Of a DNA stretch of 64,000 bases, positions 17,404 through 25,948 are shown piece by piece. A program made the translations under genes and the position numbers. The stretch is from CAXBMB01 sp963976695 (GTDB lineage: Bacteria; Pseudomonadota; Alphaproteobacteria; Kiloniellales; DSM-21159): contig CAXBMB010000002.1 in assembly GCA_963976695.1 (NCBI GenBank), positions 1 through 64,000 on the forward strand, read 5' to 3'. The notes under the pieces were generated by a model. That model ran no database searches and was not told where the DNA came from. It saw only the letters and a list, made by a program, of their open reading frames with translations. Numbering within the stretch: the first letter of the stretch is position 1; each line of letters starts with the position of its first letter.

Positions 17404-17928
17404 TCAGCAAGGTCGCTTAAGCGGCATCACCAGTCCAGCGGCTAGAAAATCCACCCGGTCGGCGATCCGCGCGATGGCCTGGTTGAGCCGTCCGGCGTGG
17501 TCACGGAAATCTCGCGCCATTTTATTCATCGGAACGATGCCGAGACCGACTTCGTTGCTGACAAAAACGACAGGGCCGGCCAGTTGTGGAAGCCGCGACA
17601 GCAATGCGGCCTGTTCGGCGGCCACATCCCGTTCGGCCAGCATCAAGTTGCTCACCCAAAGGGTCAGGCAATCGACCAGCAGCGCGCCGTCGGCCAGCGC
17701 CGTCGCCTGCAACGCGGCGATCAGATCAAGCGGCTCTTCCACTGTGGTCCAGCGCGGGCCGCGACGGGCCTGATGTTCGGCGATTCGCGCCGCCATTTCC
17801 GCGTCCTGCGCCTGGGCCGTCGCCACGTAGCGGCAGGGACCGGACTGGCTTTCGACCAGCTTTTCCGCATGGCTGCTTTTGCCCGAACGGGCGCCGCCGA
17901 GAACCAGAGTGACAGCAGGCAAAGTCAC
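17404..17928 (-). CDS. cobP: Bifunctional adenosylcobinamide kinase / adenosylcobinamide-phosphate guanylyltransferase
   Basis: CobP (CobU in Salmonella) phosphorylates adenosylcobinamide and then converts it to GDP-cobinamide for nucleotide-loop assembly. The 174-residue protein has P-loop GGARSGKS at 11-18, the conserved YVATAQAQDAEMAARIAEH, HQARRGPRWTTVEEP with the guanylylated-histidine region, LVDCLTLWVSNL, and VVFVSNEVGLGIVP. It starts with GTG 17928, with AGGAT eight bases upstream. It is the first gene after the cobalamin riboswitch, so its translation or transcription is probably switched off by cobalamin. Note the spacing of 42 nt to cobW. Confidence 0.95.
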   Translation of the reverse strand: MTLPAVTLVLGGARSGKSSHAEKLVESQSGPCRYVATAQAQDAEMAARIAEHQARRGPRWTTVEEPLDLIAALQATALADGALLVDCLTLWVSNLMLAERDVAAEQAALLSRLPQLAGPVVFVSNEVGLGIVPMNKMARDFRDHAGRLNQAIARIADRVDFLAAGLVMPLKRPC

Positions 17929-18059
17929 AAGACAAATCCTCGCCCAAACCAGGGGCGTCCCGACAGATCAGTTTTGGAGCGGAGTTTGGCGCGGTGCGGG
18001 AACCAGACCGAAAGGAGGTTCTCGTCGCTTCCCCGGATCACCCCGCCCGGCGAATGCTA

Positions 18060-18250
18060 TCGTGTGCTACGGGGCCAGGTATCCTGGCTTCCGGCTCAAA
18101 CACCTCTACTTCCGCCTTCCCGGCTGGTCTTGCTTGACCAACCAGTGGCTCTGAAAGCTGGCTCACCGGTTACAGTTGCGGGGGCAGCCACGGCACCGGT
18201 CCCCGACTTGGGTCGACCTCTCCCGTGTTCCCTGATCGCCACGCGGAACC
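18060..18250 (-). promoter_or_regulatory. Cobalamin riboswitch (leader of cobP-cobW-cobN-cobO-cobQ)
   Basis: Reading the minus strand, the conserved landmarks come in the right order. GGGAACACGG lies at 18232-18223. CTGCCCCCGCAACTGTAAC is the core stretch at about 18187-18169, and GTGAGCCAG follows. The 3' B12-box-like AAGCCAGGATACCTGGCC is at 18090-18073. These are the most conserved nucleotides of adenosylcobalamin riboswitches. The element points to cobP, whose GTG lies about 130 nt downstream, leaving room for an expression platform at 17929-18059. It should repress the operon when cobalamin is plentiful. Whether control is by termination or ribosome-site masking was not resolved. Confidence 0.92.
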
Positions 18251-18620
18251 GATCTCTGTCCGGTTCCCTGCAGCAACCCCGTCACGACAAAGCGACGATA
18301 GGCAGATGTCCGCGCAGGGTCAATGCCCATCGCACCGCCACAGCGTCCAGCGACGCGATCAGTCTGGCGTCCAGCGACGCAGCGGGTGCGGCGGAGAAAT
18401 CAGAACCGGTCGATTGAGCCGAATCTTCTCCCGCGCCGAAACCGGCTGTTGGCGCTGCTAAAAGAAAAATATTGCTGATCGCGATGAATTTTCTATAGAC
18501 CGTCACAGCGGTTTGACCAATGCTGCTCGACTCCTGCCGTTCCCGTCATTCGTTTCTGCCATCGCCGCGCCTGCCGCCAACCGCTGGCGCCTTGGCATAA
18601 CCCAAGAAAGATCCGTCGCC
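18251..18620. other. Divergent intergenic region, riboswitch operon versus transporter
   Basis: This 370-bp stretch between the 5' end of the riboswitch transcript and the transporter start must contain the promoters of both. I see no second riboswitch landmark on the plus strand and no convincing gene. An in-frame extension of the transporter back to TTG 18513 exists but lacks a ribosome site. Confidence 0.4.
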
Positions 18621-19331
18621 GTGTTTATGATTATGTTCTTCGGACTGTTGATCGGCATGCAGCATGCCCTTGAAATCGATCATGTGGCGGCGGTCGCCTC
18701 GATCGCCTCGGGGCAAAAATCGCTGCGGAAAATTGTCGCCAGCGGCGCGGTCTGGGGACTGGGACACACCCTCACTCTGATGGTCTTTGCCGGTGTGGTG
18801 GTGACCCTGGGCGCGAACCTGCCGCCGCTGCTGGCGGACTGGCTGGAAGGGGCGGTTGGGGTGATGCTGGTTGGTCTGGGCGCCCACGTGCTGTGGCGGC
18901 TGTGGCGCGAACGGGTGCATTTCCACCTCCACCGCCACGGCGATGGCGTGGTGCATTTCCACGCCCACTCCCACAAGGGCGAGCCGCGCGATCACAAACA
19001 AGTCAGCCATGAGCACGAACACCCGCCGCTGGTGCGCTCGCTGTTGGTGGGCATGATGCACGGCATGGCCGGCTCGGCGGCGCTTTTGGTGTTGACCGCC
19101 ACCGCCCTGCCGGACCCCACCTTGAGCTTTGTTTATGTGGCGATCTTCGGCGTCGGCTCGATCTTCGGCATGGCCGCCCTGTCGGTGGTCATCGCCGTAC
19201 CCTTGGTCCACACCGCGAGAAATCTCACTTGGGCGAACAGTTGGCTTCGCGGCGTCGTCGGCGCCGCCACCGTGGTGCTGGGGGTCGTGGTGTTCAGTCA
19301 GGCCTCTGCGGTGGTGCTCGCCGGCGGTTGA
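18621..19331 (+). CDS. Nickel/cobalt transporter (HX4DH type, histidine-rich loop)
   Basis: A polytopic membrane protein of about 236 residues with six or so hydrophobic helices. Near the N-terminus GMQHALEIDHVAAVASIASG contains HX4DH, the metal-site signature of the NiCoT/HoxN-like and UreH-like transporters. A central loop is packed with histidines (HFHLHRHGDGVVHFHAHSH, then HEHEH). A second conserved site is VGMMHGMAGSAALLVL. The start is uncertain: GTG 18621 or ATG 18627, both just before the first helix, are favoured over TTG 18513. It is divergent from the riboswitch operon and upstream of cbiX, so cobalt uptake for corrin synthesis is the likely role. Nickel transport or efflux cannot be excluded. 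Confidence 0.8.
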   Translation: MFMIMFFGLLIGMQHALEIDHVAAVASIASGQKSLRKIVASGAVWGLGHTLTLMVFAGVVVTLGANLPPLLADWLEGAVGVMLVGLGAHVLWRLWRERVHFHLHRHGDGVVHFHAHSHKGEPRDHKQVSHEHEHPPLVRSLLVGMMHGMAGSAALLVLTATALPDPTLSFVYVAIFGVGSIFGMAALSVVIAVPLVHTARNLTWANSWLRGVVGAATVVLGVVVFSQASAVVLAGG

Positions 19332-20187
19332 CCCGCGCGCCGGCCATCCACGCCGCGTCCCGACCGGGGCGTGGTGGATAGCGCGCGCGATGCCGGCCAG
19401 AAATCCGCTCCCACTTGTACTCGCAACGGTTGGTTCGGGTGAAAAATCCATAAAAAACGTCGCAGCCAAGACAGCGGCGGCGCGGTCCAGCCCGTAGGAA
19501 GTTTCCGTCGGTGAAGCGAGCGTGTGATCGACGGGCAAAGCCGCACTTGGCGCGGCGACTCTCGGTTCGACGGGTGCTTGACCCAAGGTCGCCATCGCGC
19601 CTAGCTTACCGATAGACGGCTCCCCGATTCCAAGGGGATGAAAGCGATTGCGGTGCGGTTGACCCAACCAGGGGGCCAAATCCGTTGCGGTCTAGGGCTT
19701 CGCCCGCTTTCCGGCTGATCGCAGCCGGAAGCTGGGGAAAACCATAGTTATATCAGGCCAATCAACGGCCTCTGCCACCGCCGGGAACCTTCCCGGCGCG
19801 CCATGGACCAGCGGCGGATATTCGCGCCCGGCGGCCCGTGGGGAACCGTGGCAAGACAGCTTGGTCGCTTTGATCGCTTAACCGTCTCGACTCGGGTTCA
19901 CCTCTGCTTCGCCCAAATCCAGGGCAGCGCGAAGCAGATTATCCAGCAGAAGGGTTAGCAAGATCACCAAGCGTCAGGTCACCGCCAGACTCACAGCCGG
20001 ACCTCTTCTCCCCTTTCGAGTTCGCCCGCGCGCCGTCTTGGATCCTTTTGGATCGGGCGTCGCCTGGTCACGACCATATCCGCCGCCTTTTTAGCCACCG
20101 CCGCCGCCTTGCCCGCCGGGCAAGCCGCAGCAGTGAAACAACAAACCACCACGCCTCGGCTCCAGACAGTCGAATGGGGAGAACAAG
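19332..20187. other. Long gene-free interval before cbiX
   Basis: This is an 856-bp stretch in which I can support no gene. Both strands hold only short or low-complexity frames. It contains small inverted repeats: TTCCGGCT/AGCCGGAA at 19709-19716/19723-19730, and CTTGCCC/GGGCAAG at 20108-20114/20118-20124, the latter 63 nt before the cbiX start. The conserved cobalamin-riboswitch core (GCCCCCGC) was looked for on both strands and is absent. It probably contains the promoter of the cbiX operon and perhaps a decayed gene. Confidence 0.45.
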
Positions 20188-21306
20188 ATGGGCCACGATT
20201 CAACGCCGCCGCCGCGCCAAGAAAAATTGGGTGTGATGGTCTGCGGTCACGGTAGCCGCAGCCATGAAGCCATTCAGGAGTTCGCCCAGGTCGCCAAGGG
20301 CGTTCGCGCGCGCCACCCGCGCCTGCCGGTGGACTACGGCTATCTTGAATTCGCCACGCCGATTATTCGTGACGGCCTGGATCGGTTGCGCGACCAGGGG
20401 GTTACCCGCTGCCTCGCCATCCCCGGCATGTTGTTTGCCGCCGGTCACGCCAAGAACGACATCCCCTCGGTGCTCAACACCTATCAGGCCCAGCATCCGG
20501 AAATGTCGATCGTCTACGGCCGCGAACTGGGCATTGACCTGAAGGTGATGCGCGCCGCCGGCGATCGGGTGCAAGCCGCGCTCGATTCGGCAAGCCGCGA
20601 CTTTCCGCTGGAGGAAACCTTGCTGATGGTGGTGGGGCGCGGGGCCTCCGATCCCGACGCCAACTCCAACGTCACCAAGGTTATGCGCATGCTGTGGGAG
20701 GGCATGGGCTTCGGCTGGGGCGAAACCTGCTACTCCGGCGTGACCTTTCCGCTGGTGGAGCCCGGCCTCGAACACGCCACCCGCCTGGGCTACAAGCGGA
20801 TTGTCGTCTTCCCCTACTTCCTGTTCACCGGCGTGTTGGTGGAACGAATTTACGCCTACGTCGACAAGGTCGCCGCCCGGCACCCTGAAATCGAGTTCAT
20901 CAAGGCTCCCTATCTCAACGACCATCCGCTGGTGATTGAGACCTTTGGCGACCGGCTGCAAGAGATCCAGCAGGGCGTCAACAATATGAACTGCCAGCTC
21001 TGCAAATACCGCGAACAGGTGCTGGGGTTCGAGGCCGAGGTTGGTCTGGCCCAGGAAAGCCACCACCATCACGTCGAGGGACTTAACGACCGCGCGCCCG
21101 ATGCGGCGCAGGCGCGGATCGCTTCGGCCACACAGCCTGACGATCATGCCCACGATCACGGTCACCATCACGATCACAGCGACAACCACAGCCACGCCGG
21201 GGATCCGGTGAACGGCCATGAGCACGGCCATGATCATGTCCACCACGCCTACCCCCACGCCGATCACCCCCTGGGCCCGGTCTCCTTGGACCCGAAAATT
21301 CCGTGA
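20188..21306 (+). CDS. cbiX: Sirohydrochlorin cobaltochelatase CbiX, long form with His-rich tail
   Basis: CbiX inserts Co2+ into sirohydrochlorin, the early-cobalt step of anaerobic corrin synthesis. The 372-residue protein has two tandem CbiX domains: residues about 14-125, starting LGVMVCGHGSRSHEAIQEF, and about 140-260, starting LLMVVGRGASDPDANSN. After them comes MNCQLCKYREQ at 267-277, a CxxC pair (C269, C272), and a tail of about 90 residues with more than 20 histidines (HHHHVEG, HDHGHHHDHSD and others). Long CbiX proteins such as that of Bacillus megaterium are known to carry an Fe-S centre and a His-rich region, which this matches. The ATG at 20188 follows GGGGAG. It heads the cbiX-cobH-cobL-cobI-cbiG/J-cobM operon. 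Confidence 0.93.
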   Translation: MGHDSTPPPRQEKLGVMVCGHGSRSHEAIQEFAQVAKGVRARHPRLPVDYGYLEFATPIIRDGLDRLRDQGVTRCLAIPGMLFAAGHAKNDIPSVLNTYQAQHPEMSIVYGRELGIDLKVMRAAGDRVQAALDSASRDFPLEETLLMVVGRGASDPDANSNVTKVMRMLWEGMGFGWGETCYSGVTFPLVEPGLEHATRLGYKRIVVFPYFLFTGVLVERIYAYVDKVAARHPEIEFIKAPYLNDHPLVIETFGDRLQEIQQGVNNMNCQLCKYREQVLGFEAEVGLAQESHHHHVEGLNDRAPDAAQARIASATQPDDHAHDHGHHHDHSDNHSHAGDPVNGHEHGHDHVHHAYPHADHPLGPVSLDPKIP

Positions 21307-21337
21307 GCAAAATTTCCTCAAACCAGGCGGCGCGGCA

Positions 21338-22000
21338 ATGAGCGGGTACAGCTACTTGAAAGACCCGGCGGCGATCTACGCCCGCTCCTTCGCCATCGTG
21401 GCGCAGGAGGCCGGACTGGACCGCCTGCCCCCGGCCTTTCACCCGCTTGCCACCCGGTTGGTTCACGCGGTCGGCATGCCCGACCTGGTGGACGACCTGG
21501 CCTACTCCGCCGACGCGGTGACCCGGGGTCGCGCCGCCCTGCAAGCCGGAAACCCCGTGTTGTGCGACTGTGAAATGGTGCGCGCCGGGATCATCCAACG
21601 CCTCTTGCCGAATAACAACGCCCTGCACTGCACCCTCAACGCGCCAGAGGTTCCGGCCCGCGCCAAGGCGATCGGCAACACCCGCTCGGCGGCCGCGGTG
21701 GAGCTTTGGCAAGCGCAGATGGCCGGCGCCGTGGTGGCCATCGGAAACGCGCCGACCGCGCTGTTCCGGCTGCTGGAGCTGATCGAAGCCGGCGCGCCGA
21801 AGCCGGCTCTCATCCTTGGCTTTCCTGTCGGTTTCGTTGGCGCGGCAGAGTCCAAGGCGGCGCTGGCCGCCAACGCGCTGGGATTGGACTTCGTGACCTT
21901 GCGGGGAAGACGGGGCGGCTCGGCACTGGCCAGCGCCGCCGTCAACGCGCTGTCCGGGGGCCTTGTCGTCGGCTCCGGCCTGGAGGTCCTGTCGCCATGA
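21338..22000 (+). CDS. cobH: Precorrin-8X / cobalt-precorrin-8 methylmutase
   Basis: CobH (CbiC) moves the C-11 methyl group to C-12, giving hydrogenobyrinic acid or cobyrinic acid. The 220-residue protein shows the family features: the YLKDPAAIYARSFAIV N-terminus, HAVGMPDLVDDLAYS with the catalytic-region histidine, VLCDCEMVRAGI, AIGNAPTALFRLLELI and PALILGFPVGFVGAAESKAAL. The start at ATG 21338 lies 31 nt after the cbiX stop; an open frame extends further upstream but overlaps cbiX. The stop overlaps the cobL start as ATGA, so translation is coupled. Confidence 0.95.
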   Translation: MSGYSYLKDPAAIYARSFAIVAQEAGLDRLPPAFHPLATRLVHAVGMPDLVDDLAYSADAVTRGRAALQAGNPVLCDCEMVRAGIIQRLLPNNNALHCTLNAPEVPARAKAIGNTRSAAAVELWQAQMAGAVVAIGNAPTALFRLLELIEAGAPKPALILGFPVGFVGAAESKAALAANALGLDFVTLRGRRGGSALASAAVNALSGGLVVGSGLEVLSP

Positions 22001-23274
22001 CCGGCGCGCCAACAGCGGAGCAAGCACCCTGGCTGTCGGTGGTGGGGATCGGCGAGGAGGGGCTGGACGGGCTCACCCCGGCGGCCCGCACCCTGGTGGC
22101 CCAGGCGGAGGTTCTGGTCGGCGGCGCCCGCCATCTGGCCGGGGTCCCGACCGCCGAGAACGACTCGCGGGAACGGCTGGTTTGGCCTTCCCCGCTGTCC
22201 GCCTTGATTGGCGAGATCCAGGCGCGCCAGGGCCGGCGCGTCTGCGTTTTGGCGACCGGCGACCCGCTTTGGTTCGGCGTGGCCGTGACCCTTGCCAAGG
22301 CAATTCCCCACCAGGAAATGCTGGTGCTGCCCGCGCCGTCGGCCTTTTCTCTGGCCTGCGCGCGCCTTGGCTGGCCCCTGGCCCAGGTCGAATGCCTGAC
22401 CCTGCACGGGCGCCCGCTCGGTCTGCTGCACCCCGCCCTGCAACCCGGCAACCGGGTTCTGGCGTTAAGCAACGACGGCCAGACGCCGGCGCAGGTCGCG
22501 CGACTGCTCTGCGACCGGGGCTACGGCGCCAGTGAAATGACCGTGCTGGAACATATGGGCGGGCCGAAGGAACGGGTCTTCACGGCTCTGGCCAAAGACT
22601 GGCCGACCGCCGCGCGGGCCGACTTCAACACCCTGGCGCTCCACTGCCAAGGCGACCCGGACGGCGCGCTGCTGCCGCGCACCCCCGGACTGCCCAACGA
22701 CGCCTTTCGCGCCGACGGGCAGATTACCAAGCAAGAGGTGCGGGCCGCGACCTTGGCCGCTCTTGGCCCGACGCCCAACGCCGTGCTGTGGGATGTGGGG
22801 GCGGGCTGCGGTTCGGTCGCGGTTGAATGGATGCGGGCCGCCCGCAACAGCCACGCCATCGCCGTTGAACACAAACCCCATCGCCTCGCCTTTCTTGCCG
22901 ACAACGCGCAAAACCTGGGCGCGGCCTTGATGGAGATCGTCGCGGGCAAGGCCCCGGAGGCGCTCAGCGGACTGACCCGCCCCGATGCGATCTTTATCGG
23001 CGGCGGCCTGACCCATGCCGGCCTGTTCGACGCCTGCTGGGACGCGCTCAAGCCCGGCGGCCGCCTGGTCGCCAATGTGGTGACCCTGGATGGCGAGCAG
23101 CGGTTGCTGGCGCTGCGGCAGGCCTGGGGCGGCAGCCTGACCCGAATCTCCATCGCCCAGGCCGAACCGATCGGCGGTTTTCTCGGCTGGCGTCCGGCCA
23201 TGCCCATAACCCAATGGCGGCTGGTGAAACCTCACCAATCCGGCAGCCTCACAACGAATCTGGACAACAAATGA
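21997..23274 (+). CDS. cobL: Precorrin-6Y C5,15-methyltransferase (decarboxylating), CbiE-CbiT fusion
   Basis: CobL methylates C-5 and C-15 and removes the acetate carboxyl of ring C. The 425-residue protein is a fusion. The N-terminal CbiE-like domain (about 1-210) begins WLSVVGIGEEGLDGLTP, has VLATGDPLWFGVAV and SAFSLACARLGWPL, and belongs to the tetrapyrrole methylase fold. The C-terminal CbiT-like domain (about 235-425) has ITKQEVRAATLAAL, the SAM motif DVGAGCGSVAVEWMRA and IFIGGGLTHAGLFD. The start was fixed at ATG 21997 by the ATGA overlap with cobH, and the stop overlaps cobI in the same way. The fusion is the usual form in proteobacteria. Confidence 0.95.
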   Translation: MTGAPTAEQAPWLSVVGIGEEGLDGLTPAARTLVAQAEVLVGGARHLAGVPTAENDSRERLVWPSPLSALIGEIQARQGRRVCVLATGDPLWFGVAVTLAKAIPHQEMLVLPAPSAFSLACARLGWPLAQVECLTLHGRPLGLLHPALQPGNRVLALSNDGQTPAQVARLLCDRGYGASEMTVLEHMGGPKERVFTALAKDWPTAARADFNTLALHCQGDPDGALLPRTPGLPNDAFRADGQITKQEVRAATLAALGPTPNAVLWDVGAGCGSVAVEWMRAARNSHAIAVEHKPHRLAFLADNAQNLGAALMEIVAGKAPEALSGLTRPDAIFIGGGLTHAGLFDACWDALKPGGRLVANVVTLDGEQRLLALRQAWGGSLTRISIAQAEPIGGFLGWRPAMPITQWRLVKPHQSGSLTTNLDNK

Positions 23275-23990
23275 CCGGCATGCTTTATGGACTTGGGGTT
23301 GGCCCCGGCGACCCTGAGTTGATTACCCTCAAGGCCCTGCGCCTGCTGCAGGCCGCCCCGGTGGTGGCCTATCCCGCCCCCGATGACGGACCGTCGTTCG
23401 CCCGGGCGATTGTCGCCGGCCACCTCGAAGCCCGTCGCGGCGCCCCGCCGGTCGAGGTGCCGATCATCATTCCCATGCGGGCCGCGCGCTTCCCCGCCCA
23501 GCAGGTCTACGACCACACCGCCGAGGTGCTGGCGGACCACCTGACCCAAGGCCGGGATGTGGCGGTGCTGTGCGAGGGAGATCCGTTTTTCTACGGCTCT
23601 TTCATGTACCTGTTTGGACGGTTGGCGGACCGCTTTCCCACCGAGGTGGTGCCGGGGGTTTCCTCGATGATGACCTGCGCGGCGGCCATTGGCACCCCGC
23701 TGTCGGCCCGCAACGACTCGCTGACCGTTTTGCCGGCGCCGATGGCCGAAGACAAGCTGCGCGCCAAGCTGGAAAACTGCGACGCCGCCGTGGTGATGAA
23801 GCTCGGACGCAACTTCCCCAAGGTGCGCAAGCTGTTTGACGAACTGGGCCTGACCGACTACGCCACCTACGTCGAGCGCGCCAGCCTGGAAAACCAGCGG
23901 GTTTTGCCGCTGCGCGAGGTGCCGCTCGGCACCGCTCCCTATTTTTCCATGATCCTCATGCATCGGAGAGGCCAGGCATGGAGTCTGTAA
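23271..23990 (+). CDS. cobI: Precorrin-2 / cobalt-factor II C20-methyltransferase
   Basis: CobI (CbiL) adds the C-20 methyl group that is later lost in ring contraction. The 239-residue protein has the tetrapyrrole methylase pattern: MLYGLGVGPGDPELITLKAL at the N-terminus, VAVLCEGDPFFYGSFMYLF, VVPGVSSMMTCAAAIGTPL and a C-terminal KLGRNFPKVRKLFDELGL. The YGLGVGPGDPE...K and C20-type middle separate it from the C11 and C17 enzymes in the same operon. The ATG at 23271 overlaps the cobL stop (ATGA); a second ATG nine bases later is also possible. Given the cbiX/cbiD/cbiG context its substrate may be the cobalt form. Confidence 0.94.
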   Translation: MTGMLYGLGVGPGDPELITLKALRLLQAAPVVAYPAPDDGPSFARAIVAGHLEARRGAPPVEVPIIIPMRAARFPAQQVYDHTAEVLADHLTQGRDVAVLCEGDPFFYGSFMYLFGRLADRFPTEVVPGVSSMMTCAAAIGTPLSARNDSLTVLPAPMAEDKLRAKLENCDAAVVMKLGRNFPKVRKLFDELGLTDYATYVERASLENQRVLPLREVPLGTAPYFSMILMHRRGQAWSL

Positions 23991-25948
23991 CCGCCCCCCC
24001 TTCCGCCCCGGCCAGCGCCACACCAGCCAGTGCCACACCAGAAGGCCCACGGCCCGCGCTCTTGGTGTTGAGCCAGGGCGGCCTGGAAACCGCCCGTCGG
24101 ATCAAGGCCGCCTTGCCCAACCTGGAGGTGCAGACCCGCGCCGCGCGCGTGGCGCCGGGCGAGACCACCTTCGCCGAGACCGGCGCGCAGCTGCGCCAGC
24201 TGTTCCAAACCGGCCGGCCGATCATCGCCCTGGCCGCCAGTGGCCTTGTCATCCGCGCGCTGGCGCCGCTGCTCAACGACAAGCAGCTCGAACCGCCGGT
24301 GCTGGCGGTGGCCGAGGATGGCAGCGCCGTGGTTCCGCTGCTCGGCGGTCATCACGGCGCCAATGACCTGGCCCGGCTGCTGGCGCAAGCGCTGGGAACG
24401 CCCGCCGCCATCACCACCGCAGGGGATTTGCGGTTTGGCGTGGCGCTCGATTCACCACCGCCGGGCTGGCGGCTGGGCAATCCCAACGACGCCAAATCCG
24501 TCATGGCCGCCCTGCTGGCCGGCGCGGCGCTGACCCTGGAGGGCGACGCCCCCTGGCTGAGCAACAGCCGGCTGCCGCTTGCCGCGACCGCGCCGATCAC
24601 CGCGCGGGTCACCGACCGGGCGCAGGCGGGCGACCCGCAAACCCTGATCTATCACCCGGCGACCTTGGCGCTTGGCGTCGGCTGCGAAAGAAACTGCCCC
24701 GCCGACGCGTTGATCGCGCTGGTGGAAAAGGCGCTGGCCGAGGCCGGGCTGGCCCCGCAGTCAATCGCCTGTGTCACCTCGCTGGATCTCAAGGCCGATG
24801 AAGCCGCGGTGCACGCGCTGGCGGCGCACCTGGGCGTTCCGGCGCGCTTTTTTCCCGCCGCCGCGCTGGAGGCCGAGAAGGATCGGCTGGCCCAGCCTTC
24901 CGAGGTGGTGTTCGCCGAAGTCGGCTGTCACGGCGTCAGCGAAGGGGCCGCGCTGGCGGCGGTGGGCGACGCGGGCGCGTTGATTCTGCCGAAGCAAAAA
25001 AACGCCAAGGCGACCTGCGCGGTGGCCCGCGCCGCCGCCCCGCTGAACCCGAGCGAAATCGGTCGACCACGCGGACGGCTGACCATCGTCGGCATTGGCC
25101 CGGGGCAAGCCGGCTGGCGCACGCCCGAAGCGACCCAGTTTCTGGCCGAAGCGGATGAGTTGGTGGCCTACGGGCTCTATCTCGATATCCTGGGACCTGT
25201 CATCGCCGGAAAAACCCGCCATGACTTTCCCCTCGGCGACGAGGAAAAACGGGCCGACTACGCCTTAAAGCTGGCCGCGCAGGGCAAAAACGTCGCGCTG
25301 GTCTCCTCCGGCGATGCCGGCATCTACGCCATGGCCACCCTGGTTTTCGAGCTGCTGGATCACTACCGCGACGACCCCTCCTGGGACGCCATGCGGCGGG
25401 TCGACATCGCGGTCACGCCTGGCATTTCAGCGCTGCAGGCCGCCGCCGCGCGGGTCGGCGCGCCGCTGGCCCATGACTTTTGCACCATTTCGCTTTCCGA
25501 CCTGCTGACGCCGTGGGAAACCATTCAGCAGCGTCTGCGGGCCTGCGCCGAGGGCGACTTCATCGTCGCCTTCTACAATCCAGTGTCAAAGCGACGGCGC
25601 ACGCAGTTGGCTTACGCCAAAGAGGTGCTGCTCACCCACCGCCCGGGCGACACGCCGGTGATCCTGGCGTCCAACCTGGGCCGCCCGACGGAACAGGTTC
25701 GACACCGCACCCTGGCCAGCCTGGACATTGACGAGGTCGACATGCTGACCCTGGTGCTGGTGGGCAACCGCCAAACCCGCTGCGTGCCGCGCAGCCATCA
25801 CCAGCAGGATGATCGGCTTTGGGTCTATACCCCCCGGGGCTACGCCAAAAAGCACGCCGAGGTGCAGGCCGAGATCCAGAGCGAACAAATCGCGCCAGCC
25901 CCGCGCCCCGCCGTACAACCCACCCCACAAAAGGAACAGACTCCATGA
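23978..25948 (+). CDS. cobJ: CbiG-CobJ(CbiH) fusion: cobalt-precorrin-5A hydrolase / precorrin-3B C17-methyltransferase
   Basis: This 656-residue protein combines two successive steps of ring contraction. Residues about 25-340 are CbiG-like: LASGLVIRALAPLL and GSAVVPLLGGHHGANDLARLL of the N-terminal and central parts, and GVGCERNCPADALIALVEKAL of the CobE/CbiG C-terminal part with VTSLDLKADEAAVHALA. Residues about 350-600 are the C-17 methyltransferase: GRLTIVGIGPGQAGWRTPEA, ADELVAYGLYLDIL, ALVSSGDAGIYAMA, VTPGISALQAAAARVGAPLAHDFC and DFIVAFYNPVSKRR. A Pro/Ala-rich linker begins the protein and a low-complexity tail ends it. It overlaps cobI by 13 nt. CbiG acts on cobalt-precorrin-5A, so this fusion points to the early-cobalt route. 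Confidence 0.93.
   Translation: MESVTAPPSAPASATPASATPEGPRPALLVLSQGGLETARRIKAALPNLEVQTRAARVAPGETTFAETGAQLRQLFQTGRPIIALAASGLVIRALAPLLNDKQLEPPVLAVAEDGSAVVPLLGGHHGANDLARLLAQALGTPAAITTAGDLRFGVALDSPPPGWRLGNPNDAKSVMAALLAGAALTLEGDAPWLSNSRLPLAATAPITARVTDRAQAGDPQTLIYHPATLALGVGCERNCPADALIALVEKALAEAGLAPQSIACVTSLDLKADEAAVHALAAHLGVPARFFPAAALEAEKDRLAQPSEVVFAEVGCHGVSEGAALAAVGDAGALILPKQKNAKATCAVARAAAPLNPSEIGRPRGRLTIVGIGPGQAGWRTPEATQFLAEADELVAYGLYLDILGPVIAGKTRHDFPLGDEEKRADYALKLAAQGKNVALVSSGDAGIYAMATLVFELLDHYRDDPSWDAMRRVDIAVTPGISALQAAAARVGAPLAHDFCTISLSDLLTPWETIQQRLRACAEGDFIVAFYNPVSKRRRTQLAYAKEVLLTHRPGDTPVILASNLGRPTEQVRHRTLASLDIDEVDMLTLVLVGNRQTRCVPRSHHQQDDRLWVYTPRGYAKKHAEVQAEIQSEQIAPAPRPAVQPTPQKEQTP

Noticed and set aside
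18546..19679. Leftward frame covering the Ni/Co transporter and the gap beyond
   Set aside because: The transporter on the plus strand has clear motifs. The leftward frame is His/Gly-rich because it mirrors them, and its upstream part has no recognisable domain.
19332..20187. Second cobalamin riboswitch before cbiX
   Set aside because: The core GCCCCCGC/ACTG block and B12 box were sought on both strands and are absent.
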